Source: Flavobacteriaceae bacterium PRS1 (GTDB lineage: Bacteria; Bacteroidota; Bacteroidia; Flavobacteriales; Flavobacteriaceae). From it: DNA of 64,000 bases. Numbering within the stretch: the first letter of the stretch is position 1; the number at the start of each line of letters is the position of its first letter. This document shows, in pieces, positions 10,570 to 20,823 of this stretch. Location of the stretch: contig RDRZ01000003.1 of assembly GCA_003709165.1 (NCBI GenBank), forward strand, positions 81,562-145,561, in the 5' to 3' direction. The notes beneath the pieces were generated by a model, which searched no databases, was not told where the DNA came from, and saw only the letters and a program-made list of their open reading frames with translations. The position numbers were made by a program, and so were the translations under genes.

Positions 10570-11112
10570 TTATGCAGTTTTACCTGCTTTTCTTCTTAAT
10601 TGTTCACCAACAAACTTAATTCCTTTTCCTTTGTAAGGTTCAGGTCTGCGAAATGAACGAATCTTTGCCGCTACCTGTCCTACAAGTTGTTTATCGTGAG
10701 ATGTTAATTTTATAATAGGATTTTTTCCTTTTTCTGAAATTGTTTCAATCTTAACTTCCGAAGCTATGTTTAAAACAATACTATGAGAAAAACCTAAAGC
10801 CAAGTCAAGTCTTTGTCCTTGATTGCTTGCTCTATATCCTACACCTACGAGTTCTAATTCTTTGGTATATCCTTTAGAAACCCCTTCTACCATATTACTA
10901 AACAGGGATCTGTATAGACCGTGTTTAGCTTTATGTTCCTTAATTTCAGTAGAACGTTGTACTATTATATTACCATCTTCAACTTTAACAGTTACTGCAG
11001 AAAATTCCTGAGACAACTCTCCTAATTTTCCTTTTACTGTAACAAGGTTATCTTTTATATCAATTGTAACTCCTTCTGGAATTGCTATTGGGCTATTACC
11101 TATTCTTGACAT
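10570..11112 (-). CDS. rplF: 50S ribosomal protein L6
   Basis: 50S protein near the factor-binding site. The 180 residues have the two repeated alpha/beta domains: the first with [17 protein letters not shown] and [12 protein letters not shown], the second from about 85 with [14 protein letters not shown]. The C-terminal signature is [13 protein letters not shown] followed by [13 protein letters not shown]. It lies 19 bases after rpsH and is followed by the repeat-bearing 82-base spacer. Confidence 0.98.
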   Translation of the reverse strand: MSRIGNSPIAIPEGVTIDIKDNLVTVKGKLGELSQEFSAVTVKVEDGNIIVQRSTEIKEHKAKHGLYRSLFSNMVEGVSKGYTKELELVGVGYRASNQGQRLDLALGFSHSIVLNIASEVKIETISEKGKNPIIKLTSHDKQLVGQVAAKIRSFRRPEPYKGKGIKFVGEQLRRKAGKTA

Positions 11113-11131
11113 ATCTCTTAATGGTCTTTAA

Positions 11132-11530
11132 TTAGTAAACGTAACATAAAACTTCTCCTCCAACATTTTCTTTTTTGGCTTGTTTACCTGTCATTACTCC
11201 ATGAGAAGTAGAGATTATAGCAATTCCAAGACCGTTGAGAATACGAGGAAGTTCCGTAGAACTTGCATATTTACGTAAACCTGGTTTACTTATCCTTTGG
11301 AGTTTTTTAATTACAGGTTCTTTGGTGTCTTTCGTGTATTTTAAAGCGATTTTAATCGTTCCTTGTACTGAAGAATCATCGAACTTGTAACTTAAAATAT
11401 ATCCTTGGTCAAATAATATTTTTGTTATTTCTTTCTTAAGATTAGAAGCAGGGATTTCTACAACTCTGTGTCCAGCACTCATTGCGTTTCTAATTCTTGT
11501 TAAATAATCCGCTATTGGATCTGTATTCAT
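11132..11530 (-). CDS. rpsH: 30S ribosomal protein S8
   Basis: Primary 16S rRNA-binding protein; in many bacteria it also represses the spc operon. I take the ATG at 11528-11530, giving 132 residues beginning [17 protein letters not shown], the universal S8 start. An in-frame extension to 11593 would add 21 residues ([14 protein letters not shown]) that belong to no S8 and overlap a dispersed palindrome, so it is rejected. The C-terminus shows [14 protein letters not shown] and the closing GGEVLCYVY. Next to rpsN on one side, rplF on the other. Confidence 0.97.
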   Translation of the reverse strand: MNTDPIADYLTRIRNAMSAGHRVVEIPASNLKKEITKILFDQGYILSYKFDDSSVQGTIKIALKYTKDTKEPVIKKLQRISKPGLRKYASSTELPRILNGLGIAIISTSHGVMTGKQAKKENVGGEVLCYVY

Positions 11531-11560
11531 ATGTATTAATTTGCGATTTTGGTTTTTAAT

Positions 11561-11576
11561 CCTGATAGCTATCGGG
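11561..11576. repeat. Imperfect copy of the CCCGATAGCTATCGGG palindrome
   Basis: CCTGATAGCTATCGGG differs by one base from the perfect palindrome at 39811-39828. It sits in the rpsN-rpsH spacer just upstream of the S8 start. Confidence 0.7.
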
Positions 11577-11602
11577 ACTAAACCTGAAATCAATTTATAA
11601 TT

Positions 11603-11872
11603 TTACCAACTTGCTTTTCTTACTCCTGGAATTAACCCTTTATTAGCCATTTCGCGAAACATAACACGAGACAATCCAAAAGTACGCATATAGCCTTTTG
11701 GTCTTCCTGTTAATTTGCATCTATTGTGCATACGAACTGGTGAAGCATTTTTTGGCAGCTTTTGTAATCCTTCGTAATCTCCAGCTTCTTTTAAAGCTTT
11801 ACGTTTAGCCGCATATTTTGCTACTGTTTTAGCTCTTTTTACCTCACGGGCTTTCATTGATTCTTTAGCCAT
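11603..11872 (-). CDS. rpsN: 30S ribosomal protein S14 (long, zinc-free form)
   Basis: 30S head protein. The 89 residues start [13 protein letters not shown] and end in [15 protein letters not shown] then [14 protein letters not shown] and IPGVRKASW. The length and lack of a paired CxxC zinc motif identify the C-minus (RpsN1) type. It is 3 bases after rplE, in standard spc order. Confidence 0.97.
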   Translation of the reverse strand: MAKESMKAREVKRAKTVAKYAAKRKALKEAGDYEGLQKLPKNASPVRMHNRCKLTGRPKGYMRTFGLSRVMFREMANKGLIPGVRKASW

Positions 11873-11875
11873 ATC

Positions 11876-12427
11876 TTAATTATTTTTAAAAGGCAAGCCT
11901 AATTCCGTTAGTAATGATTTTGCTTCTTTATCTGTTTCTGCCGAAGTGACAAATGTAATATCCATACCAGCTATTTTGTTTACCTTATCTATATTAATCT
12001 CTGGAAAAATAATTTGTTCGGTAATTCCTAAACTGTAATTACCTCTTCCATCAAATCCAGTAGCTCTAATACCTCTAAAATCTCTTACTCGAGGTAATGC
12101 TGTTGTAACTAAACGGTCAAAAAACTCATACATTTGTTCTCCTCTTAATGTAACCTTTGCTCCAATTGGCATTCCTTTACGTAATTTAAAAGATGCTACA
12201 TCTTTTTTAGATATAGTAACAATAGCTTTTTGCCCAGATATTTTTGTCATTTCGTCAACAGCATAGTCAATTAACTTTTTATCTGCTACTGCATCGCCAA
12301 CTCCTCTGGATAGTACTATCTTTTTAAGTTTAGGCACTTGCATTATATTTTTATATCCGAACTCTTCAGTAAGAGCAGAAATTATCTTGTTCTTGTATTC
12401 TTGTTTTAACCTTGAAATATATGCCAT
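11876..12427 (-). CDS. rplE: 50S ribosomal protein L5
   Basis: 5S-rRNA-binding protein of the central protuberance that contacts P-site tRNA. The 183 residues show [50 protein letters not shown], and the signature [10 protein letters not shown], then [19 protein letters not shown]. The start [15 protein letters not shown] follows rplX by two bases. No anomaly. Confidence 0.98.
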   Translation of the reverse strand: MAYISRLKQEYKNKIISALTEEFGYKNIMQVPKLKKIVLSRGVGDAVADKKLIDYAVDEMTKISGQKAIVTISKKDVASFKLRKGMPIGAKVTLRGEQMYEFFDRLVTTALPRVRDFRGIRATGFDGRGNYSLGITEQIIFPEINIDKVNKIAGMDITFVTSAETDKEAKSLLTELGLPFKNN

Positions 12428-12429
12428 AA

Positions 12430-12741
12430 CTATATTACTTCATTAGATTTTTTAGCAAATCTTACTTTTTTATCGCCTTCCATTCTATATCCAACTCGTG
12501 TTGTTTCTCCATTTGAAGTAAACAATGATAAGTTAGAAATTTGAATAGCTGCTTCTTTTTCTACGATTCCTCCCTGAGGATTTTTTGCGTCAGGTTTCAT
12601 ATGTTTTTTCACCATATTAACACCTTCTACAATCGCCTTGTTTTTATCTTTTGATATTTTAAGAATTTTACCTTCTTCTCCTTTATGGTCTCCAGTTATA
12701 ACTCTTACTGTATCTCCCGATTTTATTTTAAGCTTTTTCAT
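12430..12741 (-). CDS. rplX: 50S ribosomal protein L24
   Basis: Assembly-initiating 50S protein at the tunnel exit. The 103 residues open with a KOW motif ([20 protein letters not shown] at about 4-23) and carry [21 protein letters not shown] and the end [16 protein letters not shown] 118-base spacer upstream, wide for this operon, contains a perfect palindrome and one copy of a 56-base repeat. rplE follows two bases after the stop. Confidence 0.98.
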   Translation of the reverse strand: MKKLKIKSGDTVRVITGDHKGEEGKILKISKDKNKAIVEGVNMVKKHMKPDAKNPQGGIVEKEAAIQISNLSLFTSNGETTRVGYRMEGDKKVRFAKKSNEVI

Positions 12742-12770
12742 GTGTTATATTTATTGTTTTTTAACGGTCA

Positions 12771-12788
12771 TCCCGATAATTATCGGGA
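12771..12788. repeat. Perfect 18-bp palindrome TCCCGATAATTATCGGGA
   Basis: Self-complementary over all 18 bases, in the rplN-rplX spacer. Same family as the palindromes at 11561-11576 and 39811-39828. It could form a hairpin in the operon mRNA on either strand. Confidence 0.85.
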
Positions 12789-12790
12789 CT

Positions 12791-12846
12791 GTTCGCTATT
12801 AATCATTCTCTTATTTGTGAAAATTTTTAACATGCTCGTTTCATCT
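12791..12846. repeat. 56-base spacer repeat, copy 1
   Basis: Matches copy 2 at 13733-13788 at 48 of 56 positions with no gaps. The shared core is TTTTTAACATGCTCGTTTCA followed by TCT. It lies in the rplN-rplX spacer immediately beside the 18-bp palindrome. Confidence 0.85.
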
Positions 12847-12859
12847 TCTTAAATCTGTA

Positions 12860-13228
12860 TTAAAGCACTTCTGGTGCTAATGATACAATTTTCATGAATT
12901 GTTTATCACGAAGTTCTCTAGCTACAGGCCCAAATACACGTGTACCTTGCATTTCTCCAGTTGGATTTAACAGCACACAAGCATTGTCATCAAACCTAAT
13001 ATACGAACCGTCTGGTCGTCGAACTTCTTTTTTTGTGCGGATTACAACTGCTGTTGCAATCGATCCTTTTTTAACACCGCTATTAGGCGTAGCTTCTTTT
13101 ACAGTAACTACAATTTTGTCGCCTAAAGAAGCATACCTTCTTTTAGTACCACCCAGAACACGAATTGTTAAAACCTCTTTCGCTCCAGTGTTATCAGCTA
13201 CTATTAATCTTGATTCTTGTTGTACCAT
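12860..13228 (-). CDS. rplN: 50S ribosomal protein L14
   Basis: Core 50S protein forming an intersubunit bridge. The 122 residues begin [19 protein letters not shown] and contain [47 protein letters not shown] and [18 protein letters not shown], the L14 signature. It is 2 bases after rpsQ. Confidence 0.98.
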   Translation of the reverse strand: MVQQESRLIVADNTGAKEVLTIRVLGGTKRRYASLGDKIVVTVKEATPNSGVKKGSIATAVVIRTKKEVRRPDGSYIRFDDNACVLLNPTGEMQGTRVFGPVARELRDKQFMKIVSLAPEVL

Positions 13229-13230
13229 AA

Positions 13231-13488
13231 TTATTTAGCTCTTTCAATTACTTCTACTAATCTCCAACATTTAGATTTACTTATAGGTCGTGTTTCCATG
13301 ATCTTTACAGTATCTCCAATATTGCAGTCGTTTTTTTCGTCGTGTGCAACGTATTTTTTTGTTTTTAACACGAACTTACCATACATAGGATGTTTTACTT
13401 TTTTAACTTCAGCAACCACAATTGATTTCTGCATTTTGTTACTGGTAACAATTCCTATACGTTCTTTTCTTAAATTTCTTTTTTCCAT
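13231..13488 (-). CDS. rpsQ: 30S ribosomal protein S17
   Basis: OB-fold primary 16S rRNA-binding protein. The 85 residues begin [14 protein letters not shown] and contain [45 protein letters not shown] in pieces typical of the family (the PISKxKxWRLV box is diagnostic). 14 bases after rpmC. Confidence 0.98.
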   Translation of the reverse strand: MEKRNLRKERIGIVTSNKMQKSIVVAEVKKVKHPMYGKFVLKTKKYVAHDEKNDCNIGDTVKIMETRPISKSKCWRLVEVIERAK

Positions 13489-13502
13489 CTTTCAGCAGAA
13501 TA

Positions 13503-13697
13503 CTATTCTTGTATTTCTCTATTAGTTAACTCTGTTGCAATTCTAGCTATAGTATGTCTAATACCTTGTAACTGAATTGGGTTTTCCAACGGTGAGATTG
13601 CATGCGACATTTTAAGGTCGGCATAACTCTTTTTAGTCTCACCAAGTTTTTCTTGTAACTCGGTTATGGATAGTTCTTTAACTTCTGATTGTTTCAT
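13503..13697 (-). CDS. rpmC: 50S ribosomal protein L29
   Basis: Small two-helix protein at the tunnel exit that helps bind trigger factor and SRP. The 64 residues start MKQSEVKELSITELQEKL and continue YADLKMSHAISPLENP, then IRHTIARIATELTNRE. Preceded by a 186-base spacer after rplP that holds the second 56-base repeat, wide for this operon. Confidence 0.97.
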   Translation of the reverse strand: MKQSEVKELSITELQEKLGETKKSYADLKMSHAISPLENPIQLQGIRHTIARIATELTNREIQE

Positions 13698-13732
13698 GTG
13701 TTTAAATTATATTTTTTAGCTGAACACATGCT

Positions 13733-13788
13733 GTTCACTATTAATTATTCTCTTGGGTGATAAACTTTTTAACATGCTCGTTTCATCT
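13733..13788. repeat. 56-base spacer repeat, copy 2
   Basis: Ungapped 48/56 match to 12791-12846, here in the rplP-rpmC spacer. The two copies lie 886 bases apart in the same orientation within one operon. Confidence 0.85.
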
Positions 13789-13883
13789 GTTATTTTCTAT
13801 TTTATCTGTTTTGTCAGATGTAATTCGCTATTTTTATTTTAGAAAAATTTTAAAATTTAAACAGCTCATTTCATAATATTCTT

Positions 13884-14306
13884 TTATAAATCTTCGAAAT
13901 CTCTAGCAATTATAAACTTCGTTCTCACTGGAAGCTTTTGTGCAGCGAGACGTAATGCTTCTTTTGCAATTTCTAAAGACACACCTCCAACTTCGAATAA
14001 AATTCTTCCTGGTGTAACTACAGCTACGTAATATTCCACAGAACCTTTTCCTTTACCCATTCGTACTTCGAGAGGTTTCTTTGTAATAGGCTTGTCCGGA
14101 AATATTTTAATCCATAATTGTCCGTCTCTTTTCATATAACGCGTCGCAGCAATACGTGCGGCTTCAATTTGTCGAGAAGTAACAAACTTTGAGTCTAATG
14201 ATTTTATACCAAACATTCCGTAAGCTAGTCGGTTTCCTCTTCCAGAGTTACCTTTCATTCTTCCTTTCTGTTGTTTACGAAATTTCGTTCTTTTTGGTTG
14301 TAACAT
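13884..14306 (-). CDS. rplP: 50S ribosomal protein L16
   Basis: 50S protein lining the A-site tRNA path. The 140 residues begin [19 protein letters not shown] and have [53 protein letters not shown] and [20 protein letters not shown]. The KRTKFRK start and the MGKGKG loop identify it. It follows rpsC by 20 bases. Confidence 0.98.
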   Translation of the reverse strand: MLQPKRTKFRKQQKGRMKGNSGRGNRLAYGMFGIKSLDSKFVTSRQIEAARIAATRYMKRDGQLWIKIFPDKPITKKPLEVRMGKGKGSVEYYVAVVTPGRILFEVGGVSLEIAKEALRLAAQKLPVRTKFIIARDFEDL

Positions 14307-14326
14307 TTTTCTTTAAATTTAAAAAA

Positions 14327-15040
14327 TTACTTTCTACGACGATTTTTATTATTACCACCTCGTCCACCTTTTCCTTGCTTTTTAGATAAACCAATAAGCG
14401 GAGAAAGTTCTCTTTTACCATATACTTCACCTTTCATAATCCAAACTTTAATACCCAATTTACCATAGGTTGTATTGGCTTCTACTAAAGCATAGTCAAT
14501 GTCGGCTCTAAATGTTGATAAAGGAATTCTTCCGTCTTTGAAGTGTTCGCTACGTGCCATTTCTGCACCATTTAATCGTCCACTAATTTGAATTTTAATG
14601 CCTTCAACATTCATTCGCATTGAAGCAATAATTGCCATTTTAATTGCACGCTTGTATGAAATACGATTTTCAATTTGACGTGCTACACTTGATGCCACGA
14701 GATACGAATCCAATTCTGGTCTTTTAATTTCAAAGATGTTTATTTGAACTTCTTTACCTGTAATCTTTTTAAGTTCTTCTTTTAACTTGTCTACCTCTTG
14801 GCCGCCTTTACCAATAATGATACCTGGACGAGCTGTTGTGATAGTAACGGTTACAAGTTTAAGAGTTCTTTCGATAATTACTCTCGATACACTGGCTTTT
14901 GCTAAACGAGCGAAAATATACTTTCTGATTTTATCATCTTCAGCCAGTTTATCTCCATAATCATTTCCTCCATACCAGTTAGATTCCCATCCTCTGATAA
15001 TTCCTAAACGATTTCCTATTGGATTTGTCTTTTGTCCCAT
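14327..15040 (-). CDS. rpsC: 30S ribosomal protein S3
   Basis: Head protein at the mRNA entry channel with helicase-assisting basic residues. The 237 residues begin [20 protein letters not shown]. They contain the type 2 KH domain at about 40-110 with the GxxG loop [12 protein letters not shown], and the C-terminal S3 domain with [17 protein letters not shown] and GVKVWI-type [13 protein letters not shown]. The Lys/Arg tail ends NNKNRRRK. Three bases after rplV. Confidence 0.98.
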   Translation of the reverse strand: MGQKTNPIGNRLGIIRGWESNWYGGNDYGDKLAEDDKIRKYIFARLAKASVSRVIIERTLKLVTVTITTARPGIIIGKGGQEVDKLKEELKKITGKEVQINIFEIKRPELDSYLVASSVARQIENRISYKRAIKMAIIASMRMNVEGIKIQISGRLNGAEMARSEHFKDGRIPLSTFRADIDYALVEANTTYGKLGIKVWIMKGEVYGKRELSPLIGLSKKQGKGGRGGNNKNRRRK

Positions 15041-15043
15041 TTA

Positions 15044-15454
15044 TTAATTGCTTTGTGTGTTATTGTTAGCTCCAAGCACGAGTGTTACGTGATTAGATCT
15101 TTTTCTTATTCTGTGTGCTCGACCTTGAGGAGCTGGACGTAATCTTTTTAACATTGTTCCGCAGTCAACTCTAATCTCTTTTACAAATAATTCAGCATCT
15201 TCAATATCAGCATCTTCGTTTTTAGCTTGCCAGTTTGCAACAGCCGACATTAGCAATGTTTCTAAACGACGTGAAGCTTCTTTTGGGCTGAATTTTAAAA
15301 TATTAAGTGCTTTTTCTATTTTTTCACCTCTTACCAAATCAGCTACTAAACGCATTTTTCTTGGTGACGTAGGACAGTTATTAAGTTTCGCAAAAGCAAT
15401 TTGCTTTTTCTCTGCTTTAATAGCGTCTGCCATTTGTTTTTTACGACTTCCCAT
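15044..15454 (-). CDS. rplV: 50S ribosomal protein L22
   Basis: 50S protein whose beta-hairpin lines the peptide tunnel. The 136 residues start [18 protein letters not shown], with the conserved core [20 protein letters not shown] then [14 protein letters not shown]. The hairpin [19 protein letters not shown] carries no visible macrolide-resistance insertion. The N-terminal extension of about 20 residues before the core is common in Flavobacteriia. Five bases after rpsS. Confidence 0.97.
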   Translation of the reverse strand: MGSRKKQMADAIKAEKKQIAFAKLNNCPTSPRKMRLVADLVRGEKIEKALNILKFSPKEASRRLETLLMSAVANWQAKNEDADIEDAELFVKEIRVDCGTMLKRLRPAPQGRAHRIRKRSNHVTLVLGANNNTQSN

Positions 15455-15459
15455 AGCTC

Positions 15460-15738
15460 TTATCTTTTACCTTTATTTTTTGCACCTGCATGACCCCTAA
15501 ATGATCTTGTTGGCGAAAATTCTCCTAATTTATGACCCACCATATTTTCAGTAATGTAAACTGGTACAAATTGGCGGCCATTATGTACAGCAATTGTTTG
15601 ACCAACAAAGTCTGGAGTAATCATACTTGCTCTAGACCAAGTTTTAATTACAGTTTTCTTTTTAGCCTCAGTATTTGCTAATACTTTTCTTTCTAATTTA
15701 TAATGAACGTAAGGTCCTTTTTTTAATGATCTTGCCAT
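15460..15738 (-). CDS. rpsS: 30S ribosomal protein S19
   Basis: Head protein of the 30S subunit, partner of S13. The 92 residues begin [20 protein letters not shown] and show [39 protein letters not shown] and [16 protein letters not shown], the whole-length family pattern. Six bases after rplB. Confidence 0.98.
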   Translation of the reverse strand: MARSLKKGPYVHYKLERKVLANTEAKKKTVIKTWSRASMITPDFVGQTIAVHNGRQFVPVYITENMVGHKLGEFSPTRSFRGHAGAKNKGKR

Positions 15739-15744
15739 ATCTTA

Positions 15745-16569
15745 TTATTTCTTTCTACGCTCTATAATATATTTATTACTCGCTTTTGTTTTAGAACGGG
15801 TTCTATACCCTTTAGCAGGAATACCGTTTCTTGAACGTGGATGTCCTCCAGAAGCTTTTCCTTCTCCACCACCCATTGGATGATCGACTGGATTCATAAC
15901 TACTGGTCTTGTACGTGGACGTCTTCCTAACCATCTGCTTCTACCTGCTTTACCAGATACCAATAACTGATGATCGGAATTTGAAACAACTCCAATAGTT
16001 GCCAAACAGTTTACAAGAATCAATCGTGTTTCTCCAGAAGGCAATTTAATAGTAGCAAATTTACCATCTCTTGCCATTAACTGTGCAAAAGCTCCAGCAC
16101 TACGAGCCATAACAGCACCTTGACCTGGATGTAATTCGATACAAGAAATAACGGTACCTAATGGAATTTGGCTTAAAGGCATAGCATTTCCTATTTCTGG
16201 AGCTATTTTTTCGCCTGATACAACTGTTTGCCCGACTTGAAGTCCACTTTGAGCAATCATATATCTTTTCTCGCCATCCTGATAATTCAACAACGCAATA
16301 AACGCTGTACGGTTTGGATCGTATTCAATAGATTTAACTTCTGCTGGAATACCAGTTTTGTTACGTTTAAAATCTATAATACGATATCTTTTTTTATGCC
16401 CTCCGCCAATATAGCGCATGGTCATTTTTCCTTGACTGTTTCTACCACCCGAACGTTTTTTCGGAGCTAATAAACTTTTCTCCGGCTTGTCAGTAGTAAT
16501 GGCGTCAAACCCATTTACTACTCTAAATCGCTGTCCTGGTGTGATTGGTTTTAATTTTCTTACTGACAT
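15745..16569 (-). CDS. rplB: 50S ribosomal protein L2
   Basis: Essential 50S protein close to the peptidyl-transferase centre. The 274 residues contain the OB-fold N-domain ([30 protein letters not shown]) and the SH3-like C-domain with [15 protein letters not shown]. The PTC-facing loop reads [17 protein letters not shown]: the first His is retained, while the second position, often His, is Met. It follows rplW by 10 bases. Confidence 0.98.
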   Translation of the reverse strand: MSVRKLKPITPGQRFRVVNGFDAITTDKPEKSLLAPKKRSGGRNSQGKMTMRYIGGGHKKRYRIIDFKRNKTGIPAEVKSIEYDPNRTAFIALLNYQDGEKRYMIAQSGLQVGQTVVSGEKIAPEIGNAMPLSQIPLGTVISCIELHPGQGAVMARSAGAFAQLMARDGKFATIKLPSGETRLILVNCLATIGVVSNSDHQLLVSGKAGRSRWLGRRPRTRPVVMNPVDHPMGGGEGKASGGHPRSRNGIPAKGYRTRSKTKASNKYIIERRKK

Positions 16570-16579
16570 TTTAGTCTAA

Positions 16580-16870
16580 TTACATGTTAGCGTATAAATC
16601 AATCGTTTCACCTTCCGCCAGTTGTACAATTGCTTTTTTAACAGCATTTGTTTTACCATGTTGAACTCCCGTTTTTGTATGACGGGTTTTTCGATCTGGA
16701 CGGACATTTATAGTACGAACTTTTTCAACAGAAACACCATAAGCAGCTTCAACTGCTTTCTTGATTTCTACCTTGTTCGCCTTTGTATTCACTTGAAAAC
16801 TGTAACGATTATTTAACTCGCTATCGTTAGTTGCTTTTTCAGTGATTATTGGTTTGATTAAGATATTCAT
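16580..16870 (-). CDS. rplW: 50S ribosomal protein L23
   Basis: Tunnel-exit protein that docks trigger factor and SRP. The 96 residues begin MNILIKPIITEKATNDSEL and continue RYSFQVNTKANKVEIKKAVE, AAYGVSVEKVRTINVRPD, with the basic loop KTRHTKTGVQHGKTNAVKKA. Six bases after rplD. Typical in length and sequence. Confidence 0.97.
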   Translation of the reverse strand: MNILIKPIITEKATNDSELNNRYSFQVNTKANKVEIKKAVEAAYGVSVEKVRTINVRPDRKTRHTKTGVQHGKTNAVKKAIVQLAEGETIDLYANM

Positions 16871-16876
16871 TGTTTC

Positions 16877-17506
16877 TTATTTACTTAAATTCAATTCAAT
16901 TTCTTCTAAAGAGCTTTCCATAAGTACAACTTGATTTGCATTTAAAATCTTGTAAGTACTTAATTCTGAATTCAATACAACTTCAGACCTTTTTAAATTG
17001 CGTGACGACAAATATACATTATTATTTAAGTCGCCCAACACAAACAAAGATTTTTTATTCTCAAGTCCTAAAGCCTTTAAAATTGCTGTAAATTCTTTGG
17101 TTTTTGGAGTTTCAAAATTGAAGTCTTCTAATACAGTTATCGCCTTTTCGCTTGCCTTAATACTTAATGCAGATTTTCGTGCTAAACGTTTAAGGTTTTT
17201 ATTTAATTTGAAATTATAATTTCTTGGTCTTGGACCAAAAATACGTCCACCACCTCTAAATATACCCGATTTTATACTTCCTGCTCTTGCAGTACCAGTA
17301 CCTTTTTGTTTTTTAATCTTACGTGTACTACCTACAATTTCTGCTCTTTCTTTTGCCTTATGCGTTCCTTGACGTTGATTAGCAAGATATTGCTTAACAT
17401 CGAGGTAAACAGCATGGTTATTTGGCTCAATAGCATACACAGCTGCAGAAAGGTTTACCTTTCTTCCTGTGTCTTTTCCGTTAATATCTAAAACTGCTAT
17501 TTTCAT
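16877..17506 (-). CDS. rplD: 50S ribosomal protein L4
   Basis: 50S protein whose extended loop reaches the peptide tunnel; in some bacteria it represses the S10 operon. The 209 residues begin [17 protein letters not shown] and have the loop RQGTHKAKERAEIVGSTRK, KKQKGTGTARAGSIKSG and FGPRPRNYNFKLN. Its ATG overlaps the rplC stop by one base (TAATG), implying translational coupling. Confidence 0.98.
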   Translation of the reverse strand: MKIAVLDINGKDTGRKVNLSAAVYAIEPNNHAVYLDVKQYLANQRQGTHKAKERAEIVGSTRKIKKQKGTGTARAGSIKSGIFRGGGRIFGPRPRNYNFKLNKNLKRLARKSALSIKASEKAITVLEDFNFETPKTKEFTAILKALGLENKKSLFVLGDLNNNVYLSSRNLKRSEVVLNSELSTYKILNANQVVLMESSLEEIELNLSK

Positions 17507-18123
17507 TATTTTCTAATAATTACATAAGCGTTTTTTGGTCCGGGAATACATCCTTTAACCACCAGTAGATTCTTTTCAGGAACTACTTTTAAAACTCTTA
17601 AATTTTGAACTTTTACTGTTACGCCTCCCATTCTTCCTGCCATTCGCATTCCTTTGAATACTCTTGCGGGATATGAAGCAGCTCCAATAGAACCTGGTGC
17701 TCTTAAACGGTTATGCTGACCATGAGTTGCTTGACCAACTCCAGCAAAACCATGACGTTTTACAACACCTTGAAATCCTTTTCCTTTTGATGTTCCTGCA
17801 ACATCTACAAACTCACCTTCTGTGAAGTGCTCCACAGTAATTTCGTCACCTAATTTGTACTCCTCATCAAAACCTTTGAATTCAACGATTTTGCGTTTTA
17901 CAGAAGTTCCTGCTTTTTTAGCGTGACCAAGGTCGGCTTTAGTAGCACTTTTTTCTGTCGCGTCATCGAAACCCAATTGAATAGCTTCGTAGCCATCAAT
18001 TTCTTTAGTTCTGACTTGGGTAACAACGCATGGTCCAGCTTTGATTACTGTACAAGGAATATTCTTCCCGTTTTCATCAAAAATGCTGGTCATTCCGATT
18101 TTTTTTCCTATTAACCCAGACAT
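17506..18123 (-). CDS. rplC: 50S ribosomal protein L3
   Basis: Early-assembly 50S protein with a loop reaching the peptidyl-transferase centre. The 205 residues begin [19 protein letters not shown]. The conserved loop shows [27 protein letters not shown], and [16 protein letters not shown], including the Gln of HGQ that PrmB-type enzymes methylate in other bacteria. It is separated from rpsJ by a 248-base repeat-bearing spacer. Confidence 0.98.
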   Translation of the reverse strand: MSGLIGKKIGMTSIFDENGKNIPCTVIKAGPCVVTQVRTKEIDGYEAIQLGFDDATEKSATKADLGHAKKAGTSVKRKIVEFKGFDEEYKLGDEITVEHFTEGEFVDVAGTSKGKGFQGVVKRHGFAGVGQATHGQHNRLRAPGSIGAASYPARVFKGMRMAGRMGGVTVKVQNLRVLKVVPEKNLLVVKGCIPGPKNAYVIIRK

Positions 18124-18133
18124 ATTAATTATT

Positions 18134-18153
18134 GATTTACGATTTTTGATTTA
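18134..18153. repeat. 20-base repeat GATTTACGATTTTTGATTTA, copy 1
   Basis: Identical over 20 bases to 46935-46954, located in the rpsJ-rplC spacer. Part of the GATTTACGATTT low-complexity family found in several spacers here. Confidence 0.75.
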
Positions 18154-18317
18154 CATTTTAGAATTTATCTAAACTAAATCTCAAATCTGTTATTAATTAT
18201 TTTACTATTCAGACGTTTTAAAAAACGTTTTTCCAAAAATTTAGGGTCAAAATACGTTTCAACCCTGAATTGTATTTTTACCGTTTTTCCTTAACCAATC
18301 GTTAAGGACATGTTTGC

Positions 18318-18341
18318 TTTGCGCGAAAGCGGAAATCTTTT
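18318..18341. repeat. GCGAAAGCGGAAATCTT-type repeat
   Basis: Contains GCGCGAAAGCGGAAATCTTT. The reverse complement of 57289-57307 carries the closely similar CCGCGAAAGCGAAAATCTT. Both lie in spacers and look like members of one dispersed family. Confidence 0.5.
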
Positions 18342-18343
18342 CA

Positions 18344-18371
18344 TGAGATTCCTGCCTTCGCAGGAATGACA
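18344..18371. repeat. REP-like hairpin ATTCCTGC-CTTC-GCAGGAAT
   Basis: A perfect 8-bp stem (18348-18355 with 18360-18367) around CTTC, embedded in GAGATTCCTGCCTTCGCAGG then AATGACA. The same stem with a GAAA loop recurs at 45685-45704. The copy ends next to the rpsJ stop codon. Confidence 0.8.
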
Positions 18372-18677
18372 CTACACTTTAATCTCAACCTCAACGCCAC
18401 TTGGTAATTCAAGTTTCATTAAAGCATCGATTGTTTTTGATGATGAACTATAAATATCCAATAATCTCACGTGCGAGAATAATTGAAATTGTTCTCTACT
18501 TTTCTTGTTTACGTGTGGCGAACGTAACACAGTAAAAATTTTCTTGTGTGTTGGTAATGGAATTGGTCCAGTTACAACAGCACCTGTACTTTTTACTGTT
18601 TTTACAATCTTATCGGCAGATTTATCTACCAAATTGTAATCGTAAGATTTTAATTTTATTCTAATTTTTTGACTCAT
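18372..18677 (-). CDS. rpsJ: 30S ribosomal protein S10
   Basis: 30S head protein; in Escherichia coli also the NusE antitermination partner of NusB. The 101 residues begin [20 protein letters not shown] and contain [39 protein letters not shown] and the end [11 protein letters not shown]. It is 11 bases after fusA with no tuf gene between them. A 248-base spacer with REP-like elements follows. Confidence 0.98.
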   Translation of the reverse strand: MSQKIRIKLKSYDYNLVDKSADKIVKTVKSTGAVVTGPIPLPTHKKIFTVLRSPHVNKKSREQFQLFSHVRLLDIYSSSSKTIDALMKLELPSGVEVEIKV

Positions 18678-18688
18678 AGTTTTAAAAT

Positions 18689-20815
18689 TTAAGCTTCAAC
18701 TCCTCTTGCATCTTTTATCACTTCTTCAGAAATATTTGAAAGTGTTTGTGCATAATGTGAAAATTCCATAGTTGATGTTGCTCTACCTGATGATAATGTA
18801 CGCAGTGTTGTTACATACCCAAACATTTCTGATAATGGAACTGTTGCTTTCACTACTTTAGAACCTGCTCTGTCACTCATATCACTAACTTGACCACGAC
18901 GACGATTAAGGTCTCCTACTATATCTCCCATATTTTCTTCGGGAGTAACGACTTCTAATTTCATTATTGGTTCCATGATTACGGCTCCAGCAATTTTTGC
19001 TGCAGCTTTAAAACCTAATTTGGCAGCCAACTCGAAAGATAATTGATCGGAATCCACATCATGATAAGATCCGTCTTTTAAGGTTACTTTCAAGCTATCG
19101 ATTTCGTATCCTGCGAGAGGACCATTAATCATGGCCATTTTAAATCCTTTTTCTACTGAAGGAATAAATTCCTTTGGTACATTACCTCCTTTAATTGTAG
19201 AGATAAACTCCAATCCGCTTTTACCTTCTTCGGCGGGTTCAATAGTAAATGAAATATCGGCGAATTTACCACGACCACCAGATTGTTTTTTGTAAACTTC
19301 TCTATGGTCTGCAATTTTAGTAATCGCTTCTTTATATTCTACTTGAGGCTGACCTTCGTTTACTTCAACTTTAAATTCACGTCTTAAACGATCGACTATA
19401 ATATCTAAATGAAGTTCTCCCATTCCAGAAATAATAGTCTGTCCTGAAGCTTCATCTGTTCTTACTGTAAATGTTGGATCTTCTTCGGCGAGTTTAGCGA
19501 GAGACATTCCTAATCTATCTACATCAGCTTTAGTTTTTGGCTCTATAGCAATACCAATTACAGGATCTGGAAAATCCATACTTTCTAAAACAATAGGATG
19601 TTTAATATCTGTTAAGGTATCTCCTGTTTTAATATTTTTAAATCCTACAGCAGCTCCAATATCTCCAGCTTCAATAAAGTCGATTGCTTTTTGTTTGTTT
19701 GCATGCATTTGGTAGATACGGGAAATACGTTCTTTTTTACCTGAACGGTTATTCAACACATAAGAACCAGCATCTAAACGACCTGAATATACTCTAAAAA
19801 ATGCCAAACGACCTACAAAAGGATCGGTAGCAATTTTGAATGCTAATGCAGAAAATGGCTCATCTACAGATGGCTTACGAGAAATTTCGTTTCCAGTATC
19901 AGGATCTGTACCCAAAATAGCTTCTTTATCTACTGGTGAAGGTAAGTAGCGACAAACAGCATCTAATAAAAACTGAACTCCTTTATTTTTAAATGCAGAA
20001 CCACATATCATTGGAATGATAGCCATATCCATAACAGCAGCTCTTAAAGCGGCATGCACTTCGTCTTCTGTTATAGAATCTTCATCTTCCATGAATTTTT
20101 CTAACAAGTTATCATCATAGCTTGCTACTTCTTCAATAAGTAAAGCTCTATATTTTTCAGCTTCTTCTTTTAAATCTTCTGGAATATCAATAACATCAAA
20201 TGTAGCTCCATTATTATCTTCATGCCATACGATTGCTCTATTCTTAATTAAATCAACTATCCCTTTAAAGTCTTCTTCATCTCCAATAGGCAAAACAATA
20301 GGCACTGCATTAGAACCTAACATTTCTTTTACCTGCTTACAAACCATCATGAAATCTGATCCTTGACGGTCCATCTTATTAACAAATCCAATTCTTGGCA
20401 CTTTGTAATTATCAGCAAGTCTCCAGTTAGTTTCAGATTGAGGTTCAACACCATCAACAGCACTAAATAAAAACACTAAACCGTCTAATACACGTAATGA
20501 ACGGTTTACTTCAACTGTAAAATCTACGTGACCCGGAGTATCGATGATATTAAAATGGTATTCTTTGGTTCCATCTATTGGATCTCCATTTTTTGTCGGA
20601 AAATCCCAAGTACAGGTTGTAGCAGCCGAAGTAATTGTAATACCTCGTTCTTGCTCTTGCTCCATCCAGTCCATAGTTGCGGTACCATGATGCACCTCTC
20701 CTATTTTATGTGAAACTTTTGTGTAATAAAGAATACGCTCTGTAGTAGTGGTTTTGCCTGCATCAATATGCGCAGCAATACCTATATTTCTTGTATATTT
20801 TAAATCTCTTGCCAT
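18689..20815 (-). CDS. fusA: Elongation factor G
   Basis: Translocation GTPase of protein synthesis, also used with RRF in ribosome recycling. The 708 residues are full length. GTPase motifs: G1 AHIDAGKTT at 15-23, G2 [12 protein letters not shown]3 DTPGHVDF, G4 NKMDRQ. Domain II (about 300-405), domain III with GMGELHLDI, domain IV with [12 protein letters not shown] and domain V with [19 protein letters not shown] follow. It lies between rpsG (8-base gap) and rpsJ; the str operon here lacks tuf downstream. Confidence 0.98.
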   Translation of the reverse strand: MARDLKYTRNIGIAAHIDAGKTTTTERILYYTKVSHKIGEVHHGTATMDWMEQEQERGITITSAATTCTWDFPTKNGDPIDGTKEYHFNIIDTPGHVDFTVEVNRSLRVLDGLVFLFSAVDGVEPQSETNWRLADNYKVPRIGFVNKMDRQGSDFMMVCKQVKEMLGSNAVPIVLPIGDEEDFKGIVDLIKNRAIVWHEDNNGATFDVIDIPEDLKEEAEKYRALLIEEVASYDDNLLEKFMEDEDSITEDEVHAALRAAVMDMAIIPMICGSAFKNKGVQFLLDAVCRYLPSPVDKEAILGTDPDTGNEISRKPSVDEPFSALAFKIATDPFVGRLAFFRVYSGRLDAGSYVLNNRSGKKERISRIYQMHANKQKAIDFIEAGDIGAAVGFKNIKTGDTLTDIKHPIVLESMDFPDPVIGIAIEPKTKADVDRLGMSLAKLAEEDPTFTVRTDEASGQTIISGMGELHLDIIVDRLRREFKVEVNEGQPQVEYKEAITKIADHREVYKKQSGGRGKFADISFTIEPAEEGKSGLEFISTIKGGNVPKEFIPSVEKGFKMAMINGPLAGYEIDSLKVTLKDGSYHDVDSDQLSFELAAKLGFKAAAKIAGAVIMEPIMKLEVVTPEENMGDIVGDLNRRRGQVSDMSDRAGSKVVKATVPLSEMFGYVTTLRTLSSGRATSTMEFSHYAQTLSNISEEVIKDARGVEA

Positions 20816-20823
20816 CTCCGAAA

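Noticed and set aside
11132..11593. Longer S8 reading frame starting at 11593
   Set aside because: The added 21 residues are not S8-like and overlap a dispersed palindrome; the ATG at 11530 gives the universal S8 start.
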